NCBI GenBank assembly: GCA_015501585.1
Contig: JADNRY010000162.1
Span: 80,972 to 144,971, forward strand
DNA length: 64,000 nt
Source: Rhodocollybia butyracea
Taxonomy: Eukaryota; Basidiomycota; Agaricomycetes; Agaricales; Omphalotaceae
Direction: 5' to 3'
Both the position numbers and the translations under genes were made by a program. This document shows, piece by piece, positions 35,212 to 45,465 of this stretch; positions within the stretch are counted from its first letter, which is position 1, and every line of letters begins with the position of its first letter. The notes below the pieces were generated by a model. That model was not told the origin of the DNA. It saw only the letters and a list, made by a program, of their open reading frames with translations, and ran no database searches.

Positions 35212-35830
35212 GTTTCATTCTCGATGGTTAGACACATGGTGACCTATCTTCGTCTCTTAGAACCTGGGACAAGAAAAGAGGAATGATATCGGTAGACTCA
35301 CCTTATAACTTCATCAGTTCGCCTTGTTGTGTGCCACTACCCGTGAAACTTAAAAGTGTTGTTATGGGAGATAAGGAAGTTTTTGGGCGTGGTAAACAAG
35401 GACGTGACGTAGACGCCTGGCTGATAGACGCCGACTTCATCGATTTGATTATCAGTTGGGGTGTTGCGTCGAGCTTCCGAGATGGGTCTCGCGTCGAGCT
35501 TTGTTCTTTGCATCGAGCTTGTAATCTGAACCTGTGCCGGCGCGGTACAACGCATGATTGCGAGTTTGGGCTGAATTTCAAAATGATCCGCGTACTGCAA
35601 CAGCCCGAAACTCGAGTTTGTAAAGTAAAAACTTGCGCTCTTTTTGTACATGCTATTATAGATTTTTTGAGATGGAATCGCGGGTGTTCTGGTCTAATTA
35701 CTCTCGAGTCCCGGTAGGTCTCGATTCCTGTTAGCTCTAGATGCGGTCAGTCCTTTCAGCAGGGTTCGTTCCGATCACACTGTTTGCGGAAGCCGGGTTG
35801 CCTGGGCACCGAGAAACTGAAATAATCATA
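35212..35830. repeat. dispersed repeat family, copy B (right part, resumed after insertion)
   Basis: From 35217 the sequence continues the copy B alignment: GTCTCTTAGAACCTGGGACA, AAGAAAAGAG, CACCTTATAACTTCATCAGT and GACGTGACGTAGACGCC match copy C (42000-42230) in the same order. An open frame at 35283-35717 is not conserved in copy C. Confidence 0.7.
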
Positions 35831-35835
35831 TCACT

Positions 35836-35840
35836 TATAA
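35836..35840 (+). promoter_or_regulatory. TATA box of G2
   Basis: CACTTATAAACAG lies 129 bp before the G2 ATG and is followed by the leader CTGGTTCAGCCGCTCACCAC, shared with G4. Confidence 0.55.
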
Positions 35841-35964
35841 ACAGCAGTTCACGAGACACTTTTAGTTTCATCTGCTGGTTCAGCCGCTCACCACTCAGAT
35901 CCAGTTTGCCGGTCAATCTGCGTTTTCGTCGCGATATTGCCTCTACGTTCTACAATTCTCGAAC

Positions 35965-37786
35965 ATGTACTCTATTCTTCTTCTATTTACATTCGTAGCC
36001 TGCTCTATACTTGCTGTGTCCCCTGTACCAGTACCAGGGCCCTCAGATCAAGCACCAGCCTGGCTATTATCGTTGGGACATGTGAGTGTTTGCTTGTAGT
36101 TTACTACTACCATACTTAATCATGTATTGCCAGCCAGATCCGACCGTGACTATCACCATCACCTTCATTCATGGCACAACCGGTAAAGACTTGGGAGACC
36201 GTGACCAGAAAACCGTATTTGATGTGCATGCTACTCAATCATTATTCACCACAATTATCAAGGGCCTTTTTGGACTGAAGGGCAAGAAGTGCGAAATAAC
36301 CTACATAGGTTCGTGTTCACCACGGTCGCCGATGGACCGGCGATGGGTCTATTTCAAAGTTGCCGGAGTGGATCAGTGTAAGGAGCAGCCATGCTTTGGG
36401 TGGTTAGCTAAAGGCCGTGGTGAGTGCGCGCGCTCTCAAATCTGATATTTACTGCGTTGCTGAGTCATACTTTTGCTAGCCGACCCCACCCAGCACGTGT
36501 CTCTGGTCAACATTTTTGCCACGCCGTATGTTGGCATCAGCTTAGGCGAGCCGCGCGCGGGCGAGTTTGTAGCCTTCAAGGGCAGACCTGATGCCCGCCC
36601 AGACCAGAAGGCGTTCTCGCAAGCTCAGCAAAACGAATGGAACACGATTGTGCAAGAATTTCAGGCCCACTTCATGATACCTCATGCCTTGCCTCCCGTG
36701 CCTCCCATGCCTCTCTCGCCTCCTGTACCTCCTCCTAAGAAAATTCTTATTGTGACCTTCATTAGTGGCGACACAGGTGAAGACCTGGGAAAGACGGGAA
36801 CCATATTTCGTGTACACACAACTGCATCGGCCCTCACCACAATGATACTCGGTATTTTCGGATTGAATAGCAAGACGTCCGAAATAACTTACATAGGTCT
36901 GTATTCACCAGAGCAGGTGGATCGGAAATGGCTTTTCATCAAAGTCACTGGAGTGGCCAGTGTACGGAGATACTACCATGTTTTGGATGGATAGCCAAAG
37001 GTTGTGAGTACTCGTTCCTGCATCTGGTCAAGTTCCTTGCATTTCTGATAGCTTTACTAGCCAAAATCCGCAACAAGTCGGGCTCCAAAGATGGCAAGTA
37101 TAGCACACCATATGTTGGCATTAGCTTAGGCAGGCCACGCCGGGGCCGGTTTGTAGCCTTTAAAGGCAGACCTGATGCAAAGCCGGTCCAGACCGTTGGC
37201 ACGCGGGCTCAACAAACAGAATGGAATGAGATTTTGGTCGAGTTTCAGAAACGTTTCATGATACACCACCCCCGCTTCCCATGGCCATCACCTTCGTCAA
37301 TATAAATGGCAGACTGTTGAACGGACATCAAGATGTACCAACGGAGATTGAACTCACCCTCACGTCACAGATCACTCTAGCCTTCGATGTGTCGGGTTCG
37401 ATAACCTACTCTGGTCCATATCCCATGCAACCACGTTTTTTTTTCAAGCTCATCGGAGGGCACCCGTACTGTCTACCTGAGGATCCATGTTTTGGGGTTG
37501 TAAAACAACCTAACGGTGCTGGTGAGTACTTGCTCCTTGATCTGATTTTCTTGGCATTCCTCATATATGCTTTCGCATCACGAAAGGCACACACTCTAAT
37601 TGGCAACAAGAAAGACACATACTCATTTACCAGCCAAAAGTGCGAGGCTTGGACTTCAAAGGCTCCAAGGGGTTTGACATTGTGGGGGCATATCCTCTTA
37701 ATCCACTAGAAAAGGGGCTACTTAAGATGGCCCATGAGTTGCACAACGATCTTATGCTTCATTCACGTCCTGGAAATCCCAAGTAA
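35965..37786 (+). pseudogene. secreted three-module protein family, member G2 (two apparent frameshifts)
   Basis: Signal peptide MYSILLLFTFVACSILAV and Pro-rich spacer, then introns 36082-36133, 36420-36479 and 37004-37060 and a fourth near 37522-37586, all with GTGAGT donors. Modules: half A TFIHGTTGKDLG...CFGWLAKG; half B YVGISLGEPRAGEF...FKGRPDA; second A with TGEDLGKT and EITYIGLYSPEQ; second B YVGISLGRPRRGRF; third A FFKLIGGHPYCLPEDPCFGV; third B QPKVRGLDFKGSKGFDIVGAYPL, stop TAA 37784-37786. The frame slips by one base at about 36960 (before CFGWIAKG, the same place and direction as in G1) and again at about 37271 in a C run that is one base shorter than in G5. The last acceptor is AAAG instead of the CACAG of G1. 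Probably a decaying paralogue; function unknown. Confidence 0.65.
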
Positions 37787-38812
37787 TAGGACAATATCAT
37801 GTATAGGGTGCCCGGTGTGGGACCAAGCAGTTAAGCTGACAGAAATGCAAAATTACTTTTGATAGCCAGTACCTAAATACCGAGTTTGAACTTTGCATAT
37901 AATATGAAATCACTGAATTTGAAACAAGCTTATTGGATGAAGAGGCATAAGGAGTATTACTTGTTTGGAGAAGGCATTTACTGGGGCTCTAAAGGTTAAT
38001 TTTGAGGCAGATATGTTGCAGTTGCCATTGTGGGTGAATGTGGCGGATACCCGTCTGACCTGGATCCGGCGGATCCAGGTACCCAGGACAGGGCCATATG
38101 TACGGTCGTGACCAAGCTCGGGCTGATGGATCATGGCAGAAATGGAAGAATATTTTTGATACCATAGCAATATTGAGGAGTTCGTTCCGATGTTCGGGAC
38201 AGGAAATCGGGAAAGAAACGGCCGCTACCGAGTTTCAACCTCGCATTTAATATGAAATCACTGAATTACAATGCTCATTGTTCGACGTTCAGTTTGCAGC
38301 CTACGAAGAGCTGAATTTGAAACAAGATTGGATGAAGACTCGGAGGCATAAGGAGAGTTGACTGGTGAGTAAATGATAAAGTGTGCTGTGACTCAGACAC
38401 GATGATGGCGCGTTGCGCCTGAGCTCTTTCAGAACAAGTAGTACCTGCTTGCTGGAAAATTACATTCTCACTCTCGATATCAGTCGAACTCTCCAGGATT
38501 TTCAAAGCTAACCTGATCCGGTTAACTGATGAACGACACTCGTACCAATTCTATATCATATGACTCAAGCCTCAGCGCCCCCTGCGGAGTAAGTTCAATA
38601 ATGAATTGGTTGTGGGTGAACTAGAGGGTGAACTATTACCTCGAACATCGCGAGACCAACGCGAGACGGTTCAATGATGGGGATTATGATTTCGTTGTCA
38701 TCCTCTTGAGATGAAAATCACTGCTTACGACAGGGGTACCGATACTACGCTAGACATCCAGTAATCTACACTGCTAGACAGATCACCGTAGTTGGCTATG
38801 GCTTCAACATAG
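37787..38812. other. 3' flank of G2, no gene identified
   Basis: Two related stretches (37876-37960 and 38227-38350; TACCGAGTTT, AATATGAAATCACTGAAT, GAGGCATAAGGAG) show local duplication. 38140-38520 matches the G5 3' flank (46660-47110), including GATGGCGCGTTGCGC and AGAACAA.TAGTACCTGC. Confidence 0.55.
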
Positions 38813-39050
38813 GAGGTTCTGATCTATTCAACGAGGTTGGCTGTGGCTTCAACATAGGAGGTTTGATCCATTCAACGAGAAGTAAATGTATTGTCATACA
38901 TTAGTTTTTGGACCGCCGACCCGCAAAATAGGAGGTTCTGATCCATTCAATGAGGTTGGCTGTGGCTTCACCATAGGAGGTTTGATCCATTGAATGAGAA
39001 GTAAAGGTATTGTCATGCATTAGTTTTTGGGCCGCCGACCAGCAAAATGT
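38813..39050. repeat. tandem duplication, 119-bp unit, two copies
   Basis: GAGGTTCTGAT..ATTCAA starts at 38813 and again at 38932. Both units contain GTTGGCTGTGGCTTCA, ATAGGAGGTTTGATCCATT and TTAGTTTTTGG.CCGCCGACC. A partial third unit precedes at about 38788. Confidence 0.85.
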
Positions 39051-39862
39051 GTGTGAGCTAGATCCCCTGTAACAGTAGGCCGTCTGGCGGTGTACAGCGG
39101 TTTTCCAGCGTTGTACAGTAGTGTACAGTACCAAACACTGGCTTCTAACCAATCCATGCTTTCAAGTCGAAAGAATAATGTCATACTACTGCAGTGGGGG
39201 CAGTGGTTTGTAAGCGGCCCCTGAGGCTGACTTTCAAGTTAAAGCAAAGTTCAAGATGACCCAAGACTTTCTATGATGGCAGTGTTACTGACTTGACAAC
39301 TAACACTGGACTGCAGCTTCGATCAAAACTCGAGTCAATGTACTGGGCAACTCCTGCTTCATGGCCAGTGCTTTATTTACAACTTTGATTGTTGAGTCGT
39401 GTTTCAGCAGCACTGAAGTCCATTCACCCCTTGCGATAAGGTTGCCGTTTTACAATAATTGGACCTTATGGCTCACCAAAAGGGGTTTGTAAGTCTCGCC
39501 GAGTCAGCCTTAACGTCCTGAGGTCAGTTGAGTCACAAAGATGCGAGTATACAGCTGAATTTGCCAATACTGCTAAAGCATTGGCTTAGGACCTACTATA
39601 GTATTACCACACATGAAAGCAAGATATTACTGTACCAGTACCGGGATACTAACTTTGACAGCGGTGTTCAGCTCTTGATCATGCCAGTGTTGTGTAACCG
39701 TAAATGTCCTGACACCTGTCCCATGGACTGGGAATGATGAACTATATCCAGAGTGCTGTTGACCGACAGGGACACCGCCGTTGCAACGGCAAGGGCTGGC
39801 ATACAGTTATACTTACTTAGTATGTCGATCAACCATTGATCAACCATACCGAGTACGATAGG
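39051..39862. other. no gene identified
   Basis: Short frames only; a few GTGTACAG/TGTACAGT words near 39090-39130. Nothing recognised. Confidence 0.4.
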
Positions 39863-39869
39863 TATAAAA
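39863..39869 (+). promoter_or_regulatory. TATA box of G3
   Basis: GGTATAAAAAAC lies 112 bp before the G3 ATG, with the family leader CTGCTGGTTCAGTC and CAGTTTGCTGGTC behind it. Confidence 0.55.
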
Positions 39870-39974
39870 AACAAATTATGGAGGGAAATGTTCCAGTAGT
39901 TCTGCTGGTTCAGTCCCCTCTTGGATACAGTTTGCTGGTCTATCTGTATTCCTTGCAATATTAAACTCTCGAAA

Positions 39975-40740
39975 ATGCACTCTTCCCTTCTCTTTATGCT
40001 CATAGCTAGCTCTATACTTGGTGTGCACCCTCTACCAGCCCCAGGGACGCCAAATAAAACACCAGATGATCCAATAACGGCGCCTGTAAGTGTTTACTAC
40101 AGAATAATTGTGACCTGATACCACACACCTCCAGACAGATCTCACCGTGACCTTCATTGATGGTAGAACTTGTGTGCCTTAGGAGAGGGCAAAACCTTGG
40201 CAAAACCCAATTTCCCAAACCGCAAACTGAATCAGCCTTCACCGAAACAATCAATAAAGCCTTCAATACAGAGCACAAATCCATAACCTACAAAGGTTTA
40301 TATGAACCAAAGGATCCGGATGGTCGCCACTGGGTTTTTTTTCGTGTCTTTGGAATGGCGCAGTGTAACGAGGGAAGGCAGTGTTTTGGGTGGGTAGCCC
40401 AAGGCCGTGAGTATCTGCTCAGTGCTCCCAGATATGATTTTCTTGCATTACTCATCCATGCTCTGCTAGCTACGCTAAATGTCATCGATACCAAACAAGG
40501 AAAAAGCGTGCAGAAAGGTTCCATGGGCCGGACATATGTTGGCATTAGTTCAAGTATTCCGCTTACCCCGTTTCAAGGCACTAGGGGAAACCTGTTGTAG
40601 ATCCAGCTCAAAAGGATGTCTTGATGGAGGAAGATGCAGAGGAATGGGCGGACATTTTGGCTGAGTACAAGAACAACATTTATACACTATCACTGGCACA
40701 CCTATTTGACAAGCCAAAAAGCAACCCAAAAGACGTCTAG
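39975..40740 (+). pseudogene. short one-module member of the secreted family, G3
   Basis: Signal peptide MHSSLLFMLIASSILGV and Pro-rich spacer, an intron 40086-40134, then TVTFIDGRT. The frame slips within about 40160-40190 and resumes as NLGKTQFPKPQTESAF, ITYKGLYEPKDPDGRHW and CFGWVAQG. An intron (GTGAGTATC near 40409 to GCTAG near 40470) precedes YVGISSSIP. After a second slip near 40590 (a run of four G) the frame continues PVVDPAQKDV and EEWADILAEYKNN to TAG 40738-40740. Only one A-B module is present, so it is either an ancestral-type short gene or a deleted copy. The two slips argue for a pseudogene. Confidence 0.55.
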
Positions 40741-40809
40741 ATTATGTTGAATAGAGGTTCAATTATTTTACTATTTACTCAATCCATCTTTGATGCGAAA
40801 CTACCTGGC

Positions 40810-42250
40810 ACTATATATCAAAAGTACCAAAATATATAAATATCTATCTGAATACGGTACAAGGTACCGAAATTCCTACTAATATCAACTACCATCTGTG
40901 TACACAGGTACAGTATATAGATAGCATTATATACATACGCACACATAACACATAACTCCTCCGGAAGTTCCAAAAGTCCAAAGTAGTTGACTTACCTCGA
41001 ATAGATATCCAGTTTATATGAGAATTGCACAAACACCTACCCTCCTTATCCACGGGTATCCACCCCCTGCGTCCCTGCGCTGCCCATCTGTACCTAGTCG
41101 TACCATGCCCATGCCCGTGCCAACAACCATACTCCCAATGCTCATACTCACGGCTCCCTCCAAGGCAAATCGGGCATAGACGGAGTGGGAATATCCCACT
41201 TCAAATGTAGGGATGGGTAAAAAAACAAGCGCTCTACTGCTGCTGCCGTCGAGGAGGGAGAGTCTGACTTGGAGCTGGCAAGGCGCGCATCTAGTTGCCT
41301 CAAGGGAATAACTTGGCCGTGAGTGGAAGAGCAGGTGGAAGGGGATGGGATTAGAGGAGGAAGAGAAAGAGCACCCCAAGGCCAAAGCGGCGCTAGTGCA
41401 AAAGCGAGAAGGGCTTCTTTGGATTGACAGTAAGGCGAGTGTTTCGAGGTTCGAAGAGGTGCAGCGATTATCGGGACAGGAATAGGGTTGCAGAGTCCTG
41501 AGTCAAACCAGTTTTTGGACATAAGCCGAGATGTGTGAGTGTAGGGAGGGAATGGAGGCACTGTATGAGGGGGGACTGTACGAGGAGAGAGGTAGAGGTG
41601 TTCAAGAGAAGATGTCGGCTTAGAAGAGATGTCGATGAACCTGAGAGAAGAGGTAAGAAGGGAACGGAACCTAGGAAAGATGAACGAACCTTCGCCTGGA
41701 CCTTCACAAAGAGGCATAACACACCCTGTTCTCCGTCGAAGATCAACGCTCTAGCGATGTCGATGAGCGGGGACAGCGAATAGATTGTGGAGCGGCGGCC
41801 GACCCCTCCGCCTCGAGATCGTCGGTCAGGTGCAGAGGTAGTTGAGCTGAATCACACAACAAAGCTGCGGCATAGCCAAATGCTACCTGAAATCATCGTC
41901 AACTTTAGCGGAGGTGCTTCCGCTGGGCTCTTCAAGATGGTTCGCGGGAGAGATGGGAGTCAACGGGGGTTTCGACGTGATTCGACGAGACCATTATGAT
42001 TGAGCACATGATGGTGTCCTATTGTCGTCTTAGAACCTAGGACAAGAAAAGAGAAAATATATTGGTAGAATTGCTCACCTTAGCTTCATCAGTTCATCTC
42101 GCCATTGGTTGCCACTACCCGAATCCATTCCAAAGCATTGTTCAAGTTGTACTCGTACTAGTAGGAGATAAGGAAGTTTTTTTAGGCGTGGTAAACTGTA
42201 AGTAAAGACGTGACGTAGACGCCCGGCCAGTGATAGACGCCGACATCGAT
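40810..42250. repeat. dispersed repeat family, copy C
   Basis: Shares in order with copies A and B: CTACCATCTGTGTACACAGG-like text, CACGGGTAT, CTCCAAGGC.AATC, GAACCTGAGAGAAGAGGTAA (about 41640), GAACCTTCGCCTGGACCTTC, AGCTGCGGCATAGC and AGAACCTAGGACAAGAAAAG (42030). Copy A's left third is absent. Confidence 0.75.
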
Positions 42251-43145
42251 TTCGCCATCTTCAATGTACTACTAGTACTTAGCTTGTACTCTTATCTTTC
42301 TCTTATCACTAATTTATTTATCGGCTGGGGTGTAAGCCTGTCTAAGCGCGTTCAATCGAGCATTTCCTGTATGTAGGATAAGTCTTCCCCATTGATGGAG
42401 ATGTAAGGTCAGGAAAGGGCTGAAAGAGCTCGAAAGGCCCTTTCTGTCCTTTCTGTAGAGTGCCTCCAAGAGTGCTCCGGTTCAACGAGCAATCCTGGAG
42501 CAGGCGGGCCGCGGATGCTTTAGGTACATAGACAAAAGCGGTTGTGGAGATCATTTTGATGTTAGTAGCTGTTCCAGGCTGTTCCGTTTACTTTAATCAC
42601 TTGTCTGTACAGAACTCGGAATCGTACGCGCCGGCTGTAGTAGTAGGTCCATTTCCAGGTGCACAAGGCCGCACTTGTATCCCGAAAGTCCCTCTAGAGT
42701 CTAGTAACACATTAACTAGTAAGTAACCAGAATCCCTGAACAGTTTTGGATGTGATAATAATCGCAGCGTGTGTGGTGCGACACAACGCATGGCTGCGAG
42801 TTTGGACTAAATTTTCAATTAAACGGGGCTAATAAAGCTTCCGGATCCGCCTACCGCAACTCGAGATTGAAAGTAAAAAAACATGCGCTCTTTTCGTATA
42901 TGCCACTATAAGTTTTTTGTGATGAAATCCTGGGTGTCCCGGTCTATTTACTCTCGTGTCTCGATTCTTATTAGCTCCACGTAGCACTAGGTAGCACCGT
43001 AGCACTGCGGTCAGTCCTCTCAACAGGGTTGCGTCTGGTTGCGTCGTGATGAGACTGAGTGTTCCGATCACTGTTTGCGGAAGCCGGGAATGCCTGGGCA
43101 CCTGAGCACCCACACAAAACGAGAAATTGAAATAATTATGCCACT
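42251..43145. other. upstream region of G4, no gene identified
   Basis: Parts (42770-43140) resemble the sequence before G2 (35530-35830), e.g. GTACAACGCATG-like and CGATCACTGTTTGCGGAAGC text, indicating that the duplicated segment includes the distal promoter. Confidence 0.5.
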
Positions 43146-43150
43146 TATAA
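43146..43150 (+). promoter_or_regulatory. TATA box of G4
   Basis: CCACTTATAAGAACC lies 138 bp before the G4 ATG; leader CTGCTGGTTCAGCC and CTTTGCCGGTCAATCTGCG as in G2. Confidence 0.6.
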
Positions 43151-43283
43151 GAACCGGTTCACGGGACGTTTTTCTTTTAATCTGCTGGTTCAGCCCTGTT
43201 CAGCCTCTCACCACTCGGATCCACTTTGCCGGTCAATCTGCGTTTCGTCGCGACATTGCTCTACGATTCTACGATCCTCGAAC

Positions 43284-45120
43284 ATGTACTCTATTCTTCT
43301 TCTCTTTACTTTTGTAGCCTGCTCCATACTTGCTGTGTCCTCTGTACCAGTACCAGGGCCATCGGATCAAGCGCCAGCTGGGCTATCGCCGTTGGCAGAT
43401 GTGAGTGTTTGCTCGTAGTTTACTTACGACTATCATACTTAATTACATGTTGCCAGCCAGAGCCAACCGTAACGCTGTTCGTGACCTTCATTGATGGCCT
43501 AACCGGTCAAGACACGGGAACCCAGAAAACCGAATTCGAAGGGCAGACCTCCCGAATTCTCACCACAGGTCTAAAAAGCGCTTTTGGATTGGTTAAATAC
43601 AAGATAAACTACATAGGTCCATGTAAAGAAGAGCTGCCAGACAGTCGGCGATGGCTCTATATCAAGGTCGTTGGAGTGGATGGGTGTACTACGGCCAGTC
43701 CGTGCTTTGGGTGGATCGCGAGAGGTGGTGAGTATCCGCTCCCGAATCTGGTTTTCCTTGGGTTCTTCATGAAGTTTGCTAGATAAAATCAACGTATATG
43801 GCGAGCCTCAGAAACCATATGTCACACCATATGTTGGCATTAGCCGAGGCACGCCACGCCGGGGCTCCTTCACGGCTTTTAGGGGCAGACCCGATGCTGT
43901 TCGCAAGACGGCTACCACGCGGGGGCAGCAACTCGTATGGAACAGGATTTTGGAGGAGTTCGAGAAACACTTTATGATATGTCGTCCCTCACCTCCCGTA
44001 CCGCCCTCACCACCCGTTATCGATGGTCTCACGTCTTGCCCCCATCACCTTATCGTGACCTTCATTGATGCGACAACAGGGACATTGAAACCTACGAGAA
44101 CCCCCTCGGAAGAAACTGTTTTCGACATGTCTGCAACTAAAGGAGTCCTCACCAGACTTATGAAAAATCTTTTCGGAATCGCCCCTAGCGAGAAGTGCAA
44201 AGTAACCTACAGAGGCTTGTATTCCCCACAGCATGTGCCACAGTCTTCTATCATGGCTTCACGGCTCCATCCCCATCTCGAACTAGATCGGCAATGGGTT
44301 TATTTCAAAGTCATTGGAGCGGGAAAGTGTACGGTGAAGTCGTGTTTTGGGTTCATAGCAAAAGGTGGTGAGTACTCGCTCTCGAATCTGGTTTGTACTT
44401 GCGTTGCTCATAGCTTTGTTAGCTAGCTATCAGAGCAATCTGGCGACTAAAACTACTTACAACTTTCTCACGACCTATGTTGGCATTAGCGAGGACGAGC
44501 CACGTCGGGGCCGGTTTGTAGCCTTTGAGGTCAGACCAGCAGCAAGGCCAGACCAGCCAGACGCCACGCGGGTTCACCAAAAAGAATGGAACATCATCTT
44601 GATCGAGTTTCAGAAACATTTCATGATATATCCCTCGCTGGAGATGATCATGACCTTCCTTGGTCATGAACCGTTAGGGGGAAATCAAGTTGCACCAGAC
44701 TACACCTTCGCCGCGCAGATCAATCAAGCTTTAGGTATATCTCAGCAGTTGATAAAGTACCACGGTCCCTACAATCCCCTGCAAATGCATCTTTCTTTCA
44801 CGCTCATCGGAGGGCACCCATACTGTCTAGTTGAAGATCCATGTTTTGGCGTCGTAAATCAACCTAGTCATGGTGAGTACTTGCTCCCTGATCTGATTTT
44901 GTTTGCATTCCTTAAGATATATTTAGGCTTGCCGGAAGCCAAAGACCATAGCGAAAACAAAAGACTGATACTTATATACCAGCCAAAGGTGCGAGGCTTG
45001 AGCTTCAAACTCTCCAATGGGTTTGGCATTGTTGGGGCATATCCTCATGGCAACCCAGTAGCGGACCAGGAGCTACTTAAGATGGCCAATGAGTTGCACG
45101 GTGCACTTATGCTTCATTGA
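43284..45120 (+). CDS. secreted three-module protein, member G4 (intact, 538 aa)
   Basis: Exons 43284-43400, 43457-43727, 43783-44367, 44423-44872 and 44927-45120 total 1,617 nt with no frameshift. The first intron is phase 0 and the other four exon junctions are phase 1. Signal peptide MYSILLLFTFVACSILAV, then a Pro-rich spacer. Module 1: VTFIDGLTGQD...CFGWIARG | YVGISRGTPRRGSF, FRGRPDA, EKHFMI. Module 2: VTFIDATTG...VYFKVIGAGKC, CFGFIAKG | YVGISEDEPRRGRF, QKHFMI. Module 3, divergent: KYHGPY, FTLIGGHPYCLVEDPCFGVV | QPKVRGLSF, GIVGAYP, MANELHGAL. The bar marks the phase-1 intron inside each module. Each module has a PCF or SCF Cys; extracellular location is inferred from the signal peptide and lack of other membrane segments. 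Promoter and leader are conserved with G2. I do not recognise the fold or function. This copy should be taken as the family reference. Confidence 0.8.
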
Positions 45121-45465
45121 CATCCAGAACATCCCAAGGAATAGGACAGGGTCATATGTAGTCGATAGCTGGTACTCCATATATACTGTTCACTTACACT
45201 TTATTATCATATATACCGTTCACTTATACTTTATTATCACATGAATACTTACATTAAAAATCAGTCATTATTCAAGAAACCTTATCATTTCGTTCTTCTC
45301 TTCGTGCTTCCACTATCCATTCCTCCCTCTATTCCTTTCCTTATTATGCCCTCTGGACACGACGACACGACGACAGCAACAACCGTGTACGGCTTGGTGA
45401 TTTCCCTGATACACGCTATTGGAGATGAGCACCACTTCTTGCCTCTTCTCACCCGTTGATCTCCT
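45121..45465. other. gap between G4 and G5
   Basis: Contains a 30-bp AT-rich direct repeat (45178-45240, TATATAC.GTTCACTTA.ACTTTATTATCA) and sequence unrelated to the family. It replaces the promoter and first module expected for G5. Confidence 0.5.

Noticed and set aside
36086..36445. Start of G2 at ATG 36086 in the first intron
   Set aside because: It lies inside the intron shared by all family members; the signal-peptide exon upstream is conserved.
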